The notes: generated by a model not told the origin, from the sequence alone. Counted from the first letter of the stretch, positions 10,919 through 22,125 are shown. The stretch: 64,000 nucleotides of DNA from Lepiota brunneoincarnata (GCA_023014365.1 JAEBUN010000027.1:1-64000), one strand, 5' to 3'. Translations and numbers: made by a program.

Positions 10919-12311
10919 TCACGCCTTACCCGGCGGAGGAGTGAGATAAGATTTAACCCAAAGTAAACCACCGCCCTCTACCGAAGGGTCCATAATGCAA
11001 GAGAAATGAGTAGCTTCATTCCGAATGGGATAAGTCTGCATCCAGTACTTGATATCATCAACCTCGACCTTCAAATCCCGAGGCTCGAGCTCATGTGGTG
11101 ATTCGCGTGGGCGTAGGCTGGGCTCTGATTGAACCGTCCCGATAGCCTCGGATTCCGGGTTGGAAGAATGGGAGGTACTATCAGCTTTCCAGAATTGCTC
11201 AACACATACACGCCGCTCGATACTGTCCCCCAGAATGCCCGAGATACCTGGTACATCACTTGAAGCGTTCTTCTCATCATCCTCAAGTAGCTCGCGCCAC
11301 GTGGCCGAGCCCCAGGCCTCCACATGTCTGTCGTGGTTGGTAACAGCGAGAAAAGTGGAAGAGGTTTCAACAACTTGGCTCGCGAGGTCTTTCTCCACAA
11401 CCATGATCTCTTCAGGTGTGCAAAAGGCGAGATAGCAAGGCGTGGTGGGCGTTTCGGATAAAAGTGACTTGATCTTCGCAAGGGTGGGCGGAGAGGAGTG
11501 GGAAAGGAGGAGTGTGCGGAGGTGGCTTGCGATTGAAGGTCGGATACCAAGCAGCATAAGGAGTTGGTGCCAACGGTGTTTTCGCACACTGTGGGGGGAT
11601 CCAAGGGATTGGCGGTAGTTTAGGGAGATGGAAAGGCCCTGTCTGTGTTTTGGGATGAAAGTAGAGCCCCATGAGTTCAAAGAGCCGTTTGGGGGCAGGA
11701 TTACGTTACTGACCTGACGGCAGTCAGTACCCCGACATAGCCAGCGTAGGTTACTCCCCTGGAGCAGGCCAAGTCACCAACAGCACGTTGAGTCACACGA
11801 GAGGACCGACACACCTCGCTACCACCTCACTGCCTCGCATGTACACCACCGAAATGACCATTCTCCTCAAAGGCTCCATCTCCCAATCCAAGCCGCGGAA
11901 ATGCACTATTCCGGTGCGGGTTCGGTCTGACCCTGCGTCTCCAACCCGAGCTCCTCCACTTGTACATCCAGAGAAGAGGTCCAGAAAGGTATTGTAGGCC
12001 ACGACAAGGTGTAGGGGAACACCGGAGGCACGAGATATACCCTTAATCTCCTGTGTCTCTTCCCGTGAGAACACTCTCTTCAAGAGATGTTTTGCAGTGA
12101 AGCGCAAGAGGCGAGGGTAGGGAGTGATTGCTAGAATTTCGTCATATAAGGAAACAAGTTCTGCAATCTCCCTTTTGTAGTGCTGACATATCAGGACGTG
12201 GCGTTCTGCAGGCGGCAGTGACAGGTCGATCTGATAGACTGGTGGTGGGTCCATGAGTTTGCGTCGTCGTGACTTGGTGCTCTTCCGGGCTGTCCTGGAG
12301 GTAGATGTCAT
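10919..12311 (-). CDS. NAAA/acid-ceramidase-like amidase
   Basis: A complete three-exon gene of 421 residues: exons 12311-11815, 11758-11714 and 11642-10919. Both introns are GT-AG and the joins keep frame (VVARGVTYAGYVGVLTAVRQ across the two junctions). The family is the N-terminal-nucleophile Cys amidases (acid ceramidase, N-acylethanolamine-hydrolysing acid amidase). These self-cleave before a Cys and hydrolyse N-acyl lipids. The nucleophile context VVAYNTFLDLFSGCTSGGA is present with the Cys at about residue 116. Downstream GIVHFRGLDWEMEP and SISLNYRQ match the family core. No obvious signal peptide is seen, unlike the lysosomal animal enzymes. It is head-to-head with an F-box gene 646 bp away, and a broken duplicate of the pair lies at 1-2333. 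Confidence 0.85.
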
Positions 12312-12957
12312 GGATGTTGAACGTGGAAGGTGAAGGTCTGTGCGTCATTGACGTACCTAAGGATTACGAGAGCAATCACTTTTATGCATGGGAGTACCCC
12401 GGTCTACTGGATCAAGTTTGCACAAAAACACAAAACGCCAGCCGCCTTGCGTCAATGAAGAGTGCAACACCACAGGTGCTAAACCGACCCAAAGATGTGC
12501 ACCACTGTAACAAGAGGACGACGAGATCACGGCCTCGGCACACAGAGACTTGGGCGCTGTACAGGAACAACACTCGTATTTTAGCCGAGTATACAGTGGG
12601 GACCTTTATATATTTTGTCTTGTGTTTGTTACTGTGGGCGATAAACAGAAAGAAATAACTTGAGGAAATCAAACAAAAGATGGTCTAGAATCGTCACGGC
12701 GGTGACAGTCGCGGGTCACACATTGCCGTTCGTGTGACAGGATCGAGATCAGCGTGGTTCACAAGTAATCGACGAGACGATACGCCAATTCCAGGACAAA
12801 CCTCTTATATTGTTACCAAAATTCAAAGACACTGTCCCTCATCACCGCCAGACGTCGTAACAAACGTGCTACGACGAATACGGGGAGAAGCTCGTGGTCC
12901 TTCCAGACCAAGTCGGAAGACCTGTCACAGCCGTGGGAGTTGATTCGCGACACATCG
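12312..12957. promoter_or_regulatory. divergent intergenic region, amidase / F-box
   Basis: Shared upstream region of two divergent genes. Compared with the duplicate locus at 983-1246 it carries about 200 extra bases (roughly 12420-12620), which include an AT-rich box (ttatatatttt) near 12606. Any short frames here are not conserved in the duplicate. No specific operator is recognised. Confidence 0.4.
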
Positions 12958-14057
12958 ATGAGCGGTTCCAGTTATCCTTTGAGCTTAACCATGGCGCAAC
13001 CCCTCAAAGATTTTCAGCTCTTCTCCCAGTTCCCACCAGAGATCCAAAGACTCATTTTCGAGGAAGCATTCGAGGAAAGCGGCCGGAAAGCGATCCAACT
13101 CGCTCTCGTTTCGCGTGAGGTTAAGTCCTGGTATACTCTTCTCTCGTGATCACACCGCAATTGATCCTAATAACCAATTAAAGGGTCGAACTCCTCATGT
13201 ATCAATGCATAGTCCTCAACCATCGCGACAGCCCTGCACAGTTCAACTTGTTCTCCAACACATTCTATCACGGGACAAAGCCCAAGAGTTTCTATGCCAA
13301 CGTTGTCCAGCAGATCTTCATCGATAACCTGCTCTTACACAATCTTTCCAAGGAATTTTTACCTCTATGTTCCAATACCACTCGTCTTGCATTTTGGGAG
13401 CATCCTACCCCAAACAGTCAAAAGATCTTAGGACTCATTCTCTCCCCCGATACATTCCCAAAGTTACAGCGGCTCTCCACCATCCCCGACTCCTTACCTC
13501 CAAGCCATCGAACATATCACCACCCCATTTTCAAACACCTCACACACCTCGACATCGTTTACCGCCATTATTTCCCCTGGGATGGCTTTCGTTCCCTCGA
13601 AAACCTCACTCACCTCGACCTAAACTTCACCTGGAACCACTTCGACGCAATATCACTTCTATCCGTAATCCAAACCGCTGTTCCTAATTTTCCCTCAAAC
13701 TTACGATGCATCATCATCCTGATCTCAATTCAAACCCTTTCTAGTCCCGCATATTATCCAAGTCCATTGGACGACGAAGCATGGCAAATTTATGACGACG
13801 TCATACAAGGAAAACACCATCCAAGGGAGGTACTTGGAGTCTTGGGTGGTATCACTGGCGACATCAAGCCACTCTTAGCGGAGGACTTTGTGCGCTACAT
13901 TGTTCCTGTTCGCGCCGACTTTTCCGCCTGGACCTACCTCCCCCGTGATAAAAAAGACTTTTGGATGGAAGCAGACGAGATGATCGAGAAACGAAGGAGG
14001 GATCAGGCCTCTCGTAGCAATGGGCCAACCGAATCCCGGTCGCGTGGTTTCATGTGA
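12958..14057 (+). CDS. F-box protein
   Basis: Two exons, 12958-13130 and 13184-14057, giving 348 residues. The intron has a GTATACT donor, a CTAATAAC branch region and an AAAG acceptor; splicing regenerates the W of SREVKSW and continues VELLMYQ. The F-box-like helix pair is at about residues 24-58 (FPPEIQRLIFEEAFE ... AIQLALVSREVKSW). The F-box would dock Skp1 in an SCF ubiquitin ligase. The middle is leucine-rich (LTHLDIVYRH, LENLTHLDLNFTW), suggesting an LRR-like substrate-binding part. The C terminus is basic (MIEKRRRDQASRS). An ATG at 12991 is an alternative start. A frameshifted paralogue lies at 1247-2333. Confidence 0.8.
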
Positions 14058-14369
14058 AGGCAGGGCAAAACAATACTGCTTTGAGATGACCCTTCAATTT
14101 CCACAATTATGCGCCTCCATATGTACATACATCCTCCGTACATGTTGGCACTGGATAATGCTTTGATAAAGCCCAACGATTAAGAAAACGCTAAATTATG
14201 TACTCTGCGCTATATATTATATCTAAATTCTCGTTGCGGAAATTGGAGCAGAGATCGGCGCGGGCCATCCATAAGCAAACTGATTGGCAGGCTTGAGCGC
14301 GACCCCAAGCTTCTGAGCCACAGGGCTCACAATGCACCGCAAATTGCTGGCTGGACGCCCCCATTAATT
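14058..14369. other. 3' flank of F-box gene
   Basis: Aligns with the 3' flank of the broken F-box copy (2334-2600), so it belongs to the duplicated block. No gene seen. Confidence 0.4.
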
Positions 14370-14657
14370 AGACACGCTCTCAGTCAACCGCGCTATGTCG
14401 GTGAGCTGCGTGTTTTTGCATGCACCAGGGAATATGTATATAGGGTGTTGCGTGCTTTGTGTCTTGCAATTGGGTGGGAGAGTGATGGGACACAGTATCT
14501 TCCGTCACCCACGGCCTTGGATATCGACAGCCACTCTGATATTTCTGGTGATCTTGACATCCTCGACGTTGGTTTCTCCCAGCAGAGATTGGATGCCTGT
14601 AGAACAAAGCGCACCAGATCGGATCCTCGGTTTAGATACAGATCTGGAGCCATTAAG
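14370..14657 (+). pseudogene. C-terminal fragment of an F-box/LRR gene
   Basis: Translates to LRALCLAIGWESDGTQYLPS followed by LDILDVGFSQQRLDAC. It aligns with the conserved tail of the F-box family in this window (ALCPGWEGDGTKYLPSLVSL ... LDICRAKH at 36300-36500, 41760-41930 and 53600-53900). No F-box or LRR part precedes it. An isolated decayed fragment. Confidence 0.65.
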
Positions 14658-14973
14658 GTAGACTCGCCCTCAGCGCATTTTACTTTTGTTCTTGCACTCG
14701 TTCTTGCACTGCCAAGAGTTCATAGTACCGTTCTTCTTTACTATACTTCACTCGAAATATGGCTCAAAGAAATGCACCGTGTGAGTGGAATCACTACCTC
14801 CGGCACTAAACATGTTCCTAACATCCCTCACGACCGGAGCGATCCATACTCCCTGACACTCCTCACTTCGGATTCTCCAAAACTACTATCCTACATGCCT
14901 CATTATGGAGTCAATAAACGATGCATGAAAGTCAGGCAGTCAAACATCAGATGAAAGTAGACGACGAGGGCCT

Positions 14974-16423
14974 CTATGACAACCAATCTACCTTTCTATC
15001 CCCCTCCACAATTTCCAGCCAAAACCCACCCCGAACCACCCCACGAAGCTCCTCCTGGACCCGCGGCGCCCAATCCACCCTGTGCCACCCAAAATTGAAC
15101 ATAGGCCGGGAGTCCGGGCCGGCATGCTTTGCCCGACAGATGTCCCGAACCCGGCAGGAGAAATTCATGTCCAACATGTCTATGATGTCGAACAGCCCAT
15201 TATCACTGTCGACATGACAGAAATCGTGGATAGTTAAGGATACGAGGGAAGGTAGATATATCGTCCCATCACTGTTCCAACCGGGGCACAAGGCGCACAG
15301 TGCGCCGTATACATCATGTTTATCACGTTGAAGCAGCGTGAGATCCCGGACATAGCGAGATTTAGTGAACGTATACTTGATCAAAGCGAAGGGCTAGTCG
15401 GTACTACCGACTAACTTGAGAGTTAGTAAGGTGTCTGGTAAATTGGCAAGCAATGGATGGATAAGGTGGTGAGGCTCTTCGAAATGACGCTCCTCGGACT
15501 ACGAAAGCGAGCGCAGCGCAGGTAGTCGGATCTTTTGCAATGTGATTAAGCACGATGTACTGTGGATGGACCCCCACGATAGTGTTCGCAAATAGTGAAG
15601 AACGACGGTGTGGGTCGGAGGGTAGAGAGCTGAGCTGTTCCGGAAGCAGGATCTTTTGATTCGAAGTGAACTAGATTGGGACATCGCATGAGCAATGTGG
15701 CGCAGAGGTCGATCGGGACGTGGTTAAGGTTGAGGTGGGTTATTGTATGCCAAGGAAGCGACACAAACTCATCGAAATCTCGTAGTTGCACATGGCGAAG
15801 AAGAGAGGCTGCTTCGAAAGAGAGATTCTCATCCGGGTCCAATTCAAGCCCTTCTATGAAGAGGCACACAAGATGCGGAAAATTGGTTGGGATGGAAGAC
15901 ATCCACTCCGACGGTGGATATAAAAGCTTGAGTGTTTGAATCTTCGTGGCATTTTCGCTCTTAAAGGGCACGGATTTGATCGGCTGGGCGGGAATGTCGA
16001 GGTGGAGATCAAGACTTAAGATTGAATGGGAGGGCTCCAGAATTTTGGAAATGGAGCTCGAGGATGTGAGGAATATGGTCTGAATTTTCGTCGGTAACCT
16101 CAACGGACAGGCTGTTCCGCAGCCTGGGCGTTGACCAAGCGACCTGATGCCACTGAGACGAAACATGACTGAAAGTCAAGACTGGATAAGTTTTCGATTC
16201 CATCGGATGTGGGTGAAGACCCGATGGACAGAATTCGTGGACTTGCGAATGGACAGAGGGACAGCACCTCCGGTGGAAGGGCCCTGGTTGACGCCTGTAT
16301 ACTGTTGAGTCGTTGCAGCAGGGCCAAGTGTCTTTCAGGGAGCTGTTGTATCATAGCCTCCGCTTGAGTTATTTCGTGCCGGATGGCATCAGCCTGGTCT
16401 CTGGTTCCGTGAGTCGTTGACAT
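14974..16423 (-). pseudogene. coiled-coil F-box/LRR gene, frameshifted
   Basis: It begins MSTTHGTRDQADAIRHEITQ with a short coiled coil (LPERHLALLQRLNSIQ) and the F-box start ALPPEVLSL. A deletion near 16268 removes the segment equivalent to IFDL in the related copy and breaks the frame. LTFSHVSSQWHQVAW and VEVTDENSDHIPHILELH follow. An extra A near 16019 shifts the frame again before LDLHLDIPAQPIKS and the LRR part down to about 15546. The conserved tail (ALCPGWNSDGTIYLPSLVSL, DICRAKHAG) continues to a stop at 14974. At least two frameshifts make it a pseudogene. Confidence 0.75.
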
Positions 16424-16978
16424 GTTGGGTATTGACCAAGGCCCGAAATGCGGGTGGCATCCTCGAGGTCGAGGTCAAGTCATGTGACAATTCAGAAATG
16501 ATGTTTTGACCTCAGTGGTCACTTCGACTCAGGTTGAGTGCTGTAGAGAGCAGACCACAAAGCATACATGCAATGCAGCATCTCCCAAAGCGAGAGCGTT
16601 CTATTTGTTTTTCAGTCAACGAACTACTCAACCCCCAACCACCTCGAGGCTCTTCCGGCAAAACCCAAAATCCGGAAGATCAACGACAGCGAGGGCGCAG
16701 GTATGATTCTTGAACAACGCGTTTTGCAGATTGCTGCCGGCAGTCACTGGGAGTAGCAGGAGCCTGTGCACTGCTGGGGGAACGGAATTGTTACAGGGGT
16801 TTATATGCTTCATTGCTACTTCCACGCATTAGGCGGCTGTGGCTGAGTTCGTAGTCTTGGACAGAAGAATAGACAAGGATGATGTGGGGAGTGATGCACG
16901 AAACGAAAAGAGAGCCACAACGGAAGCGGATGGGGGTATAGGGGACGAGCATTTGGTAGAACGTAGAACAGGATACAT
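16424..16978. other. upstream region of F-box relic
   Basis: The segment 16420-16700 read on the minus strand is similar to 34890-35180 upstream of the F-box relic at 35178. It is therefore the inherited 5' region of this gene family. No separate gene seen. Confidence 0.4.
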
Positions 16979-17362
16979 CTAGACGACAGCCAAAGGATCC
17001 GTTCGAAGGTCAATATGCAGGGGCTCACCCTTTCGGATTATAGAGATAGACACCTCCGGCCTGCACTGCAGGATGATGCTAATCTCCAAGCCAAAGTTAT
17101 ATAGCGAGGGCCATGGCCGCGTCGTCAATGGCCTTGAATCTAACTCATTCATTCTTCTGGACTTGACTTGCAAGACGACCCAATAACAACGCACTCTCAG
17201 GATGGGGCGACTATCGATCCTAATTGAATGCCACATCCGATTTTTCAGACACCCGATCGGTTCAGTGGCATTCTCATTCCCGAGACCGAATGAACCGACA
17301 CTAGTATGACGAGACACGACTAAAAGTCAGGGCTGGGCAGGTATTCCGGAAGGTCAAACAGA

Positions 17363-17755
<393 letters not shown>

Positions 17756-17941
17756 TAGGGAGAGGCAGTAGCAGCCATGGGGGTCTGCAGATTCAAATAT
17801 GAGGGAGAGTGTTTCTGACGGGAGGGGCCGGAGTATGGGTGGAGCTATGTAAGATAGTTTGGGTGTTGAAAAAAGCGTGCAACGGCGGCGTGTTCGTTTG
17901 GCCTCGGTGAGCTCGTGAGGCAAACGGATGGCTACATACAA

Positions 17942-18592
17942 CTCGAGTAGACTATTTAAATAATATCTACAACAATAAGGTCCGTAAACAATAAAACAAT
18001 TTCAAATCACATGCATCGCGCAGGCTTGCATGATGCCAGAATTCCAACATTGGGGCGGGTTCCAGCTGGGGATCTCAGAGAACGGTGAAAGGGCAGAATG
18101 GTTACCTTGGTAAATCCTACAGCCTACATTCACTTACACTCCCTGGTATGATTTAAATATGGTATTTATTGCTTCCGCATCGAAGGTTTTTGGGATGTGG
18201 ATAGCAGATTCTGAGGATCCGAACACATAGGTTATAGAGGAGTGACGGCTTTTGGGGTGCATTTAAGTTTATGAGTATGTCCTCCATCCAGATATTGCAT
18301 TATTTTTGACTATGTCGTGAATCAAGTAAGAGCAGACAAATATCTCGAATGAGTCAATGCTTCTCAGCACCAGGGACACCAGTACCCTACAGTACGGCAT
18401 GGAGGCAGTCAGTGTCACGGTGGACATTGAATCTCCCATCTTTGACCAGTGATCTTGTGCTGTCAGTTCTTGTAAATTTCCCAAGGTGTGAGAATATCCA
18501 TGGTTTGGTGGTCGAATGCCAGGATAGACCATGTGGCCTATCCAACAAAATGAGATCTGAATGAAAGTCTGATCATTCCCCATCCTTTCTGC
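17942..18592. other. left flank of the giant retrotransposon
   Basis: No recognised gene. A short minus-strand frame (18269-18646) crosses into the LTR and is not coding evidence. The flank directly before the LTR (TCTGC) does not match the flank after the other LTR (CCACA). Confidence 0.4.
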
Positions 18593-18904
18593 TGAAAAGG
18601 TGGAAACGTTCATGGGTTTTAATATAGATAAAGGGCTTGTTCTCACTAAGCTTAGTCAAAATTCGATAAGCTTAAGTTAATACAAGTAGTATGAGATAGA
18701 TAATGAACAGTTTCATCTTTTAGGGTGTTCTGGGGGTGCATTCTGACAGCGAAATTCAAGAGAATAGTGTTTTTAGAGGTTAACAAACAGCCGTTGAAGT
18801 TATCTTAGCCGTACAGTGCAACAGTGAAAGGACAATCCCTGTCAATTCAAAGTGCAGGGTCTCTAGTCTCTGGTCTCTGGTCTCTGAACTCTGTTCTCTG
18901 TCTC

Positions 18905-19215
18905 TGTAAGGGGACTATACCCCCTTACGCAAGGTACGTCTAGGGGTCTGTGGTTGGGTATCCGTGCTCGGCCTCTCTAGCCGATGCCCGATGCCTAAGC
19001 CCAGCCTCGGCCTTCGGCCACCCCCATCCCTGAGTCTAACCCACGTGCGACTGACGTTGTTTGTATATTGTTTGCATACGTTATGTTCTAGTAGCTACGT
19101 AGTGGTTGGCTACCCAGTCTGTGCGCAGGCCTCTATGTATATAAGTAGTGTGGGTGTCGATTGTATTCGCCACCCAAATATCAACTTGGTTCCGGTGCTC
19201 TTACTTCCCCTAACA
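18905..19215 (+). repeat. 5' LTR of the KH element
   Basis: 311 bp. It starts with a short inverted repeat (GTAAGGGG / CCCCTTAC, 18906-18928) that could form a hairpin, has a TATA box at 19138 and ends CCCCTAACA. Confidence 0.9.
19138..19145 (+). promoter_or_regulatory. TATA box of the KH element LTR
   Basis: TATATAAG. Transcription would start roughly 30 bases downstream, near 19168-19172, just where a segment complementary to the primer-binding site begins (19172-19181). Confidence 0.55.
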
Positions 19216-19217
19216 GA

Positions 19218-19227
19218 ATATTTGGGT
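19218..19227 (+). other. putative self-priming primer-binding site
   Basis: ATATTTGGGT, two bases after the 5' LTR, is an exact reverse complement of ACCCAAATAT at 19172-19181, the predicted 5' end of the transcript. In Tf1/sushi-type elements the first ~11 bases of the mRNA fold back and prime reverse transcription. No TGG start placed as for a tRNA primer is needed. Confidence 0.55.
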
Positions 19228-19296
19228 CTCTACGCAGACTTGCCAATCTAGCCCTCTGCACCCCACCTACCCTGTCTTCTCAGCTCTAACGCTAGT

Positions 19297-20448
19297 ATGC
19301 CCCGCCGAAAGTCCTCAGGCAAACAGAAAGCGACTGTGCCCGCCCTACCGACAATGGCCCCTGCCTCGGCAGGACCCTCGCGTTCAGGCGAGGATACTCA
19401 GGCCTTACTGGCCCGGATCGGCAAGCTTAACCGCTCGATCGGTTCGCTCTCATCCCGCCTGCGCACCCTCGAGGATCGCACCTCGACGGCTGCTGCCGGT
19501 CCTACTCCAGCTGTCATTCAAGCAGCTACTACCCAGAAGGGTCACTCGCGGATCTCCACGGATGTCCCACGCACTTCTAACCGCCCGGGCCCCACTCCCC
19601 CCGCGGTAAAAGGCACCTCTACCGCCCTCCCGCTGTCGGCTCACTACCCACGGGACGATGAGGCCGATCGCTATCAGGCCACCCTTGTCATCGCCGACGA
19701 CATGGGTGGGCACGTGGTTGGTCGTGGCGGCCGCGGCCTTAAACAGGTCGCCGACATTAGTGGCGCTCACCTCCGGGTCTATTCTGTGGCCACGGATGGT
19801 GCCGACAAGCGCCATGTCTCTATCAGGGGGACCGAGCAGCAACTCGGTGATGCCCTTGTGGTATTAGGTAAGCGGATTGCACGCAAGCGCGTCCACCTTC
19901 CAAAGACGAAGAAGGAGAAGACAACGGCAGCTTCCGGCCCCGCCCCAGCGGCCCCCGGACCATCCGCTCCTGCAGCGGCGCAGGCTCCCGCTCCAGCTCG
20001 TGTGGATCCCACTGCCTCCGGCTCTGCTACCCCGGTCCCTGACTGGGCGCATCCGGGTGCACGGTCTTCCTCGCAGGCCTCTTCTGTCGCCCCCACTCCC
20101 CCCATGATTTCTACCCCGGCCGGCGTCCCATCGACTACTATGCGCATGGCCGCATCTACTCCCACCCCTATGCGCTCGCCCGCAGTTTCTCGGCAACTGT
20201 CGCGCGGCTCCCCTATGCCCATCTCTACCCCCTCCGGTGCGTCTACTCCCGGAGTCCCATCAGTCCGGATGGGAAGCGCTACCCCTACCCCGGCCTTGAC
20301 CCCGATGGAGGTCGACAGCGTCATCTCGACCTGGGGCCAGGGACTTCCGCCTGTCGCCTACCCGGCCCATCTCGACTATGCCCGTTCCCTTCTGGCGGAT
20401 GGGCTTGTCATTCGGCTTGTGGATGGTCGCTGGGCTCGTGCTGCTTAG
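19297..20448 (+). CDS. KH-domain, coiled-coil protein of the LTR element
   Basis: Intact single-exon ORF of 383 residues starting MPRRKSSGKQKATV. A basic N terminus is followed by a short coiled coil at about 33-61 (LLARIGKLNRSIGSLSSRLR). A type I KH RNA-binding domain lies at about 126-194: the GXXG loop is GRGG (142-145) within HVVGRGGRGLKQV, followed by SGAHLRVY and VSIRGTEQQLGDAL. Next comes a basic stretch (RKRVHLPKTKKEK) and a long Ala/Pro/Ser/Thr-rich tail (200-340). The end is conserved-looking (MEVDSVISTWGQGLP, SLLADGLVIRLVDGRW). The KH domain would bind single-stranded RNA or DNA and the coiled coil could oligomerise, so a Gag-like packaging role is plausible but inferred. No CCHC knuckle and no protease. 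GC-rich and CpG-containing, unlike the surrounding gypsy DNA, consistent with recent arrival. Confidence 0.85.
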   Translation: MPRRKSSGKQKATVPALPTMAPASAGPSRSGEDTQALLARIGKLNRSIGSLSSRLRTLEDRTSTAAAGPTPAVIQAATTQKGHSRISTDVPRTSNRPGPTPPAVKGTSTALPLSAHYPRDDEADRYQATLVIADDMGGHVVGRGGRGLKQVADISGAHLRVYSVATDGADKRHVSIRGTEQQLGDALVVLGKRIARKRVHLPKTKKEKTTAASGPAPAAPGPSAPAAAQAPAPARVDPTASGSATPVPDWAHPGARSSSQASSVAPTPPMISTPAGVPSTTMRMAASTPTPMRSPAVSRQLSRGSPMPISTPSGASTPGVPSVRMGSATPTPALTPMEVDSVISTWGQGLPPVAYPAHLDYARSLLADGLVIRLVDGRWARAA

Positions 20449-20483
20449 GACGAAGGAACCGAGTCGTCGGGTCATCGACTCTT

Positions 20484-20496
20484 AAGAGGGGGCTGG
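20484..20496 (+). other. polypurine tract of the KH element
   Basis: AAGAGGGGGCTGG lies immediately before the right LTR, the position of the plus-strand primer in LTR retrotransposons. Confidence 0.6.
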
Positions 20497-20807
20497 TGTA
20501 AGGGGACTATACCCCCTTACGCAAGGTACGTCTAGGGGTCTGTGGTTGGGTATCCGTGCTCGGCCTCTCTAGCCGATGCCCAATGCCTAAGCCCAGCCTC
20601 GGCCTTCGGCCACCCCCATCCCCGAGTCTAACCCACGTGCGACTGACGTTGTTTGTATATTGTTTGCGTACGTTATGTTCTAGTAGCTACGTAGTGGTTG
20701 GCTACCCGGTCTGTGCACAGGCCTCTATGTATATAAGTAGTGTGGGTGTCGATTGTATTTGCCACCCAAATATCAACTTGGTTCCGGTGCTCTTACTTCC
20801 CCTAACA
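20497..20807 (+). repeat. 3' LTR of the KH element
   Basis: 311 bp, six substitutions from the left LTR (all transitions at CpG), followed by the GTCTC target duplication. Confidence 0.9.
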
Positions 20808-21798
20808 GTCTCTGTCTCTAGCACTCTGGAACTCTAAACTCTGGATTCTGTTCTCTGTCTCTGTCTCTGGGTTGGTTGATGACCGAAGAAATCACACTTA
20901 ATGATGCACACTAAGTAGTCCTCTGAAACCATTCTTGATCATGGCTTGCAGACTTGCATGTGGAAGCGGGGGTGAGACCTCTTGCTTCTCCACGAACAAG
21001 CATGACCGTATTTATATTGTTTAGATACATATGAGAGATAGTAAATATGAAATAGAAAACAATAAGCTTAATTGTTACAGGTACTGCAGAATATTTTGGA
21101 AGGTTTGGCAGCATTTCTACCTTGCCCTGGGTTATGGGTTTTTCTCTGATTGACGAATGGCAATCCAGCCAGATGTGTTCCATGCTCGTCTGCATTATTC
21201 TGCATCCGCGCAAGCGTGTTAAGCCTCCGGATCAATTATGATCGGAATGTATGGCATATGGACAATCCCTTGATCCGTTGTAATTAATCTCAGTCAGGCA
21301 ATATGCTGAGGTGCCAGGACCCACAAAGCACTTGTTAATTATGAGTCTTTGATATGTCTAGGGTTTTGGGCATTGGGTGTCGCCTCCCGAATGTTGGATG
21401 TTCCGTTCCGTGATCCGGTCATCATTATTGGGCTTGCTATGGGCATAATACACCTGCGACAGCCGCTATATACATTCTTTAGGTTCCAACAAATCCGAGT
21501 TCATCAGAAAACTGCTTGTAAGGTCCCTTGATGCGACCGGAGTATACTCGATAGGCTATGTAGAGTCCGGAATCCCTCCGGAGAGCATTCTGATAGCTTG
21601 GTTCACTAAGCTTAGTGATAATGAGCTGGTTTGAACACTTCTGAGGCTTGAATATCCTCAGTTTGGTCGAACTGGCTACTATGGGACATAGTACCAATCC
21701 TCTATAGAGTTCTTTAATGATATAGCCAATGATTCTATGTAGAGAATCGTTCTGGAGTACGGAATTCATGTATAGGTGTGAAATCGGTATACATATCA

Positions 21799-21810
21799 TC
21801 CCCCCCTAAC
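21799..21810 (-). other. polypurine tract of the gypsy element
   Basis: On the minus strand GTTAGGGGGGGA ends exactly where the 3' LTR begins (TGATATG). This fixes the LTR edge and the element's orientation. Confidence 0.7.
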
Positions 21811-22125
21811 CAATTGCTGACTGTCCTCAGTCATTATCTCCTTCAAATTCGCAGTATCTGAGTCTCTCTGATGCGCTCTATGTTCTAGAACATTCACCAG
21901 CTTTGAGAGTAGCATACTTTTGCTAAGCTTATTCCAAAATGATGTCATGTCACCAAGTTTAAATGTATACATCAACTTCTTGTTGCTATAGCCTAATTTT
22001 TTATCTCATTATTGGGTCTTTTAAAAGTCCCAAGGTCTCGTTTCCTCTCTTTCGTTCTCCCTCTCACTTCTCACTTGTCTATTTTCATCTCAACTTTCAG
22101 TCTTCTACGCCCACCCACAGCAACA

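Larger units (their letters stand above)
18905..20807 (+). mobile_element. non-autonomous LTR element encoding one KH-domain protein
   Basis: 1,903 bp, bounded by two 311-bp LTRs (TGTAAGGGG...CCCCTAACA) and flanked by the perfect 5-bp target duplication GTCTC (18900-18904, 20808-20812). The paired gypsy LTR at 33541-33560 shows the empty site. The LTRs differ at six positions, all CG versus CA/TG. Internal content is only a PBS-like site, one intact 383-residue ORF and a purine tract (AAGAGGGGGCTGG) before the right LTR. There is no protease, RT or integrase, so it must be mobilised in trans. It resembles terminal-repeat gag-only elements, but the protein is a KH protein and not a classical zinc-knuckle Gag. 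Confidence 0.88.
18593..21798 (-). repeat. 3' LTR of the gypsy element, interrupted
   Basis: About 1,298 bp once the nested 1,903-bp element and its 5-bp duplication are removed. It matches 33233-34842 throughout, with mostly CG versus TG/CA differences. It holds four TAAGCTTA sites and a CT-rich microsatellite (18860-18904, 20808-20870) in which the nested element inserted. Confidence 0.9.

Noticed and set aside
12305..12658. A 117-codon open frame upstream of the F-box gene
   Set aside because: It lies in the divergent promoter region and is absent from the duplicate locus; its end is a low-complexity hydrophobic translation of AT-rich DNA.
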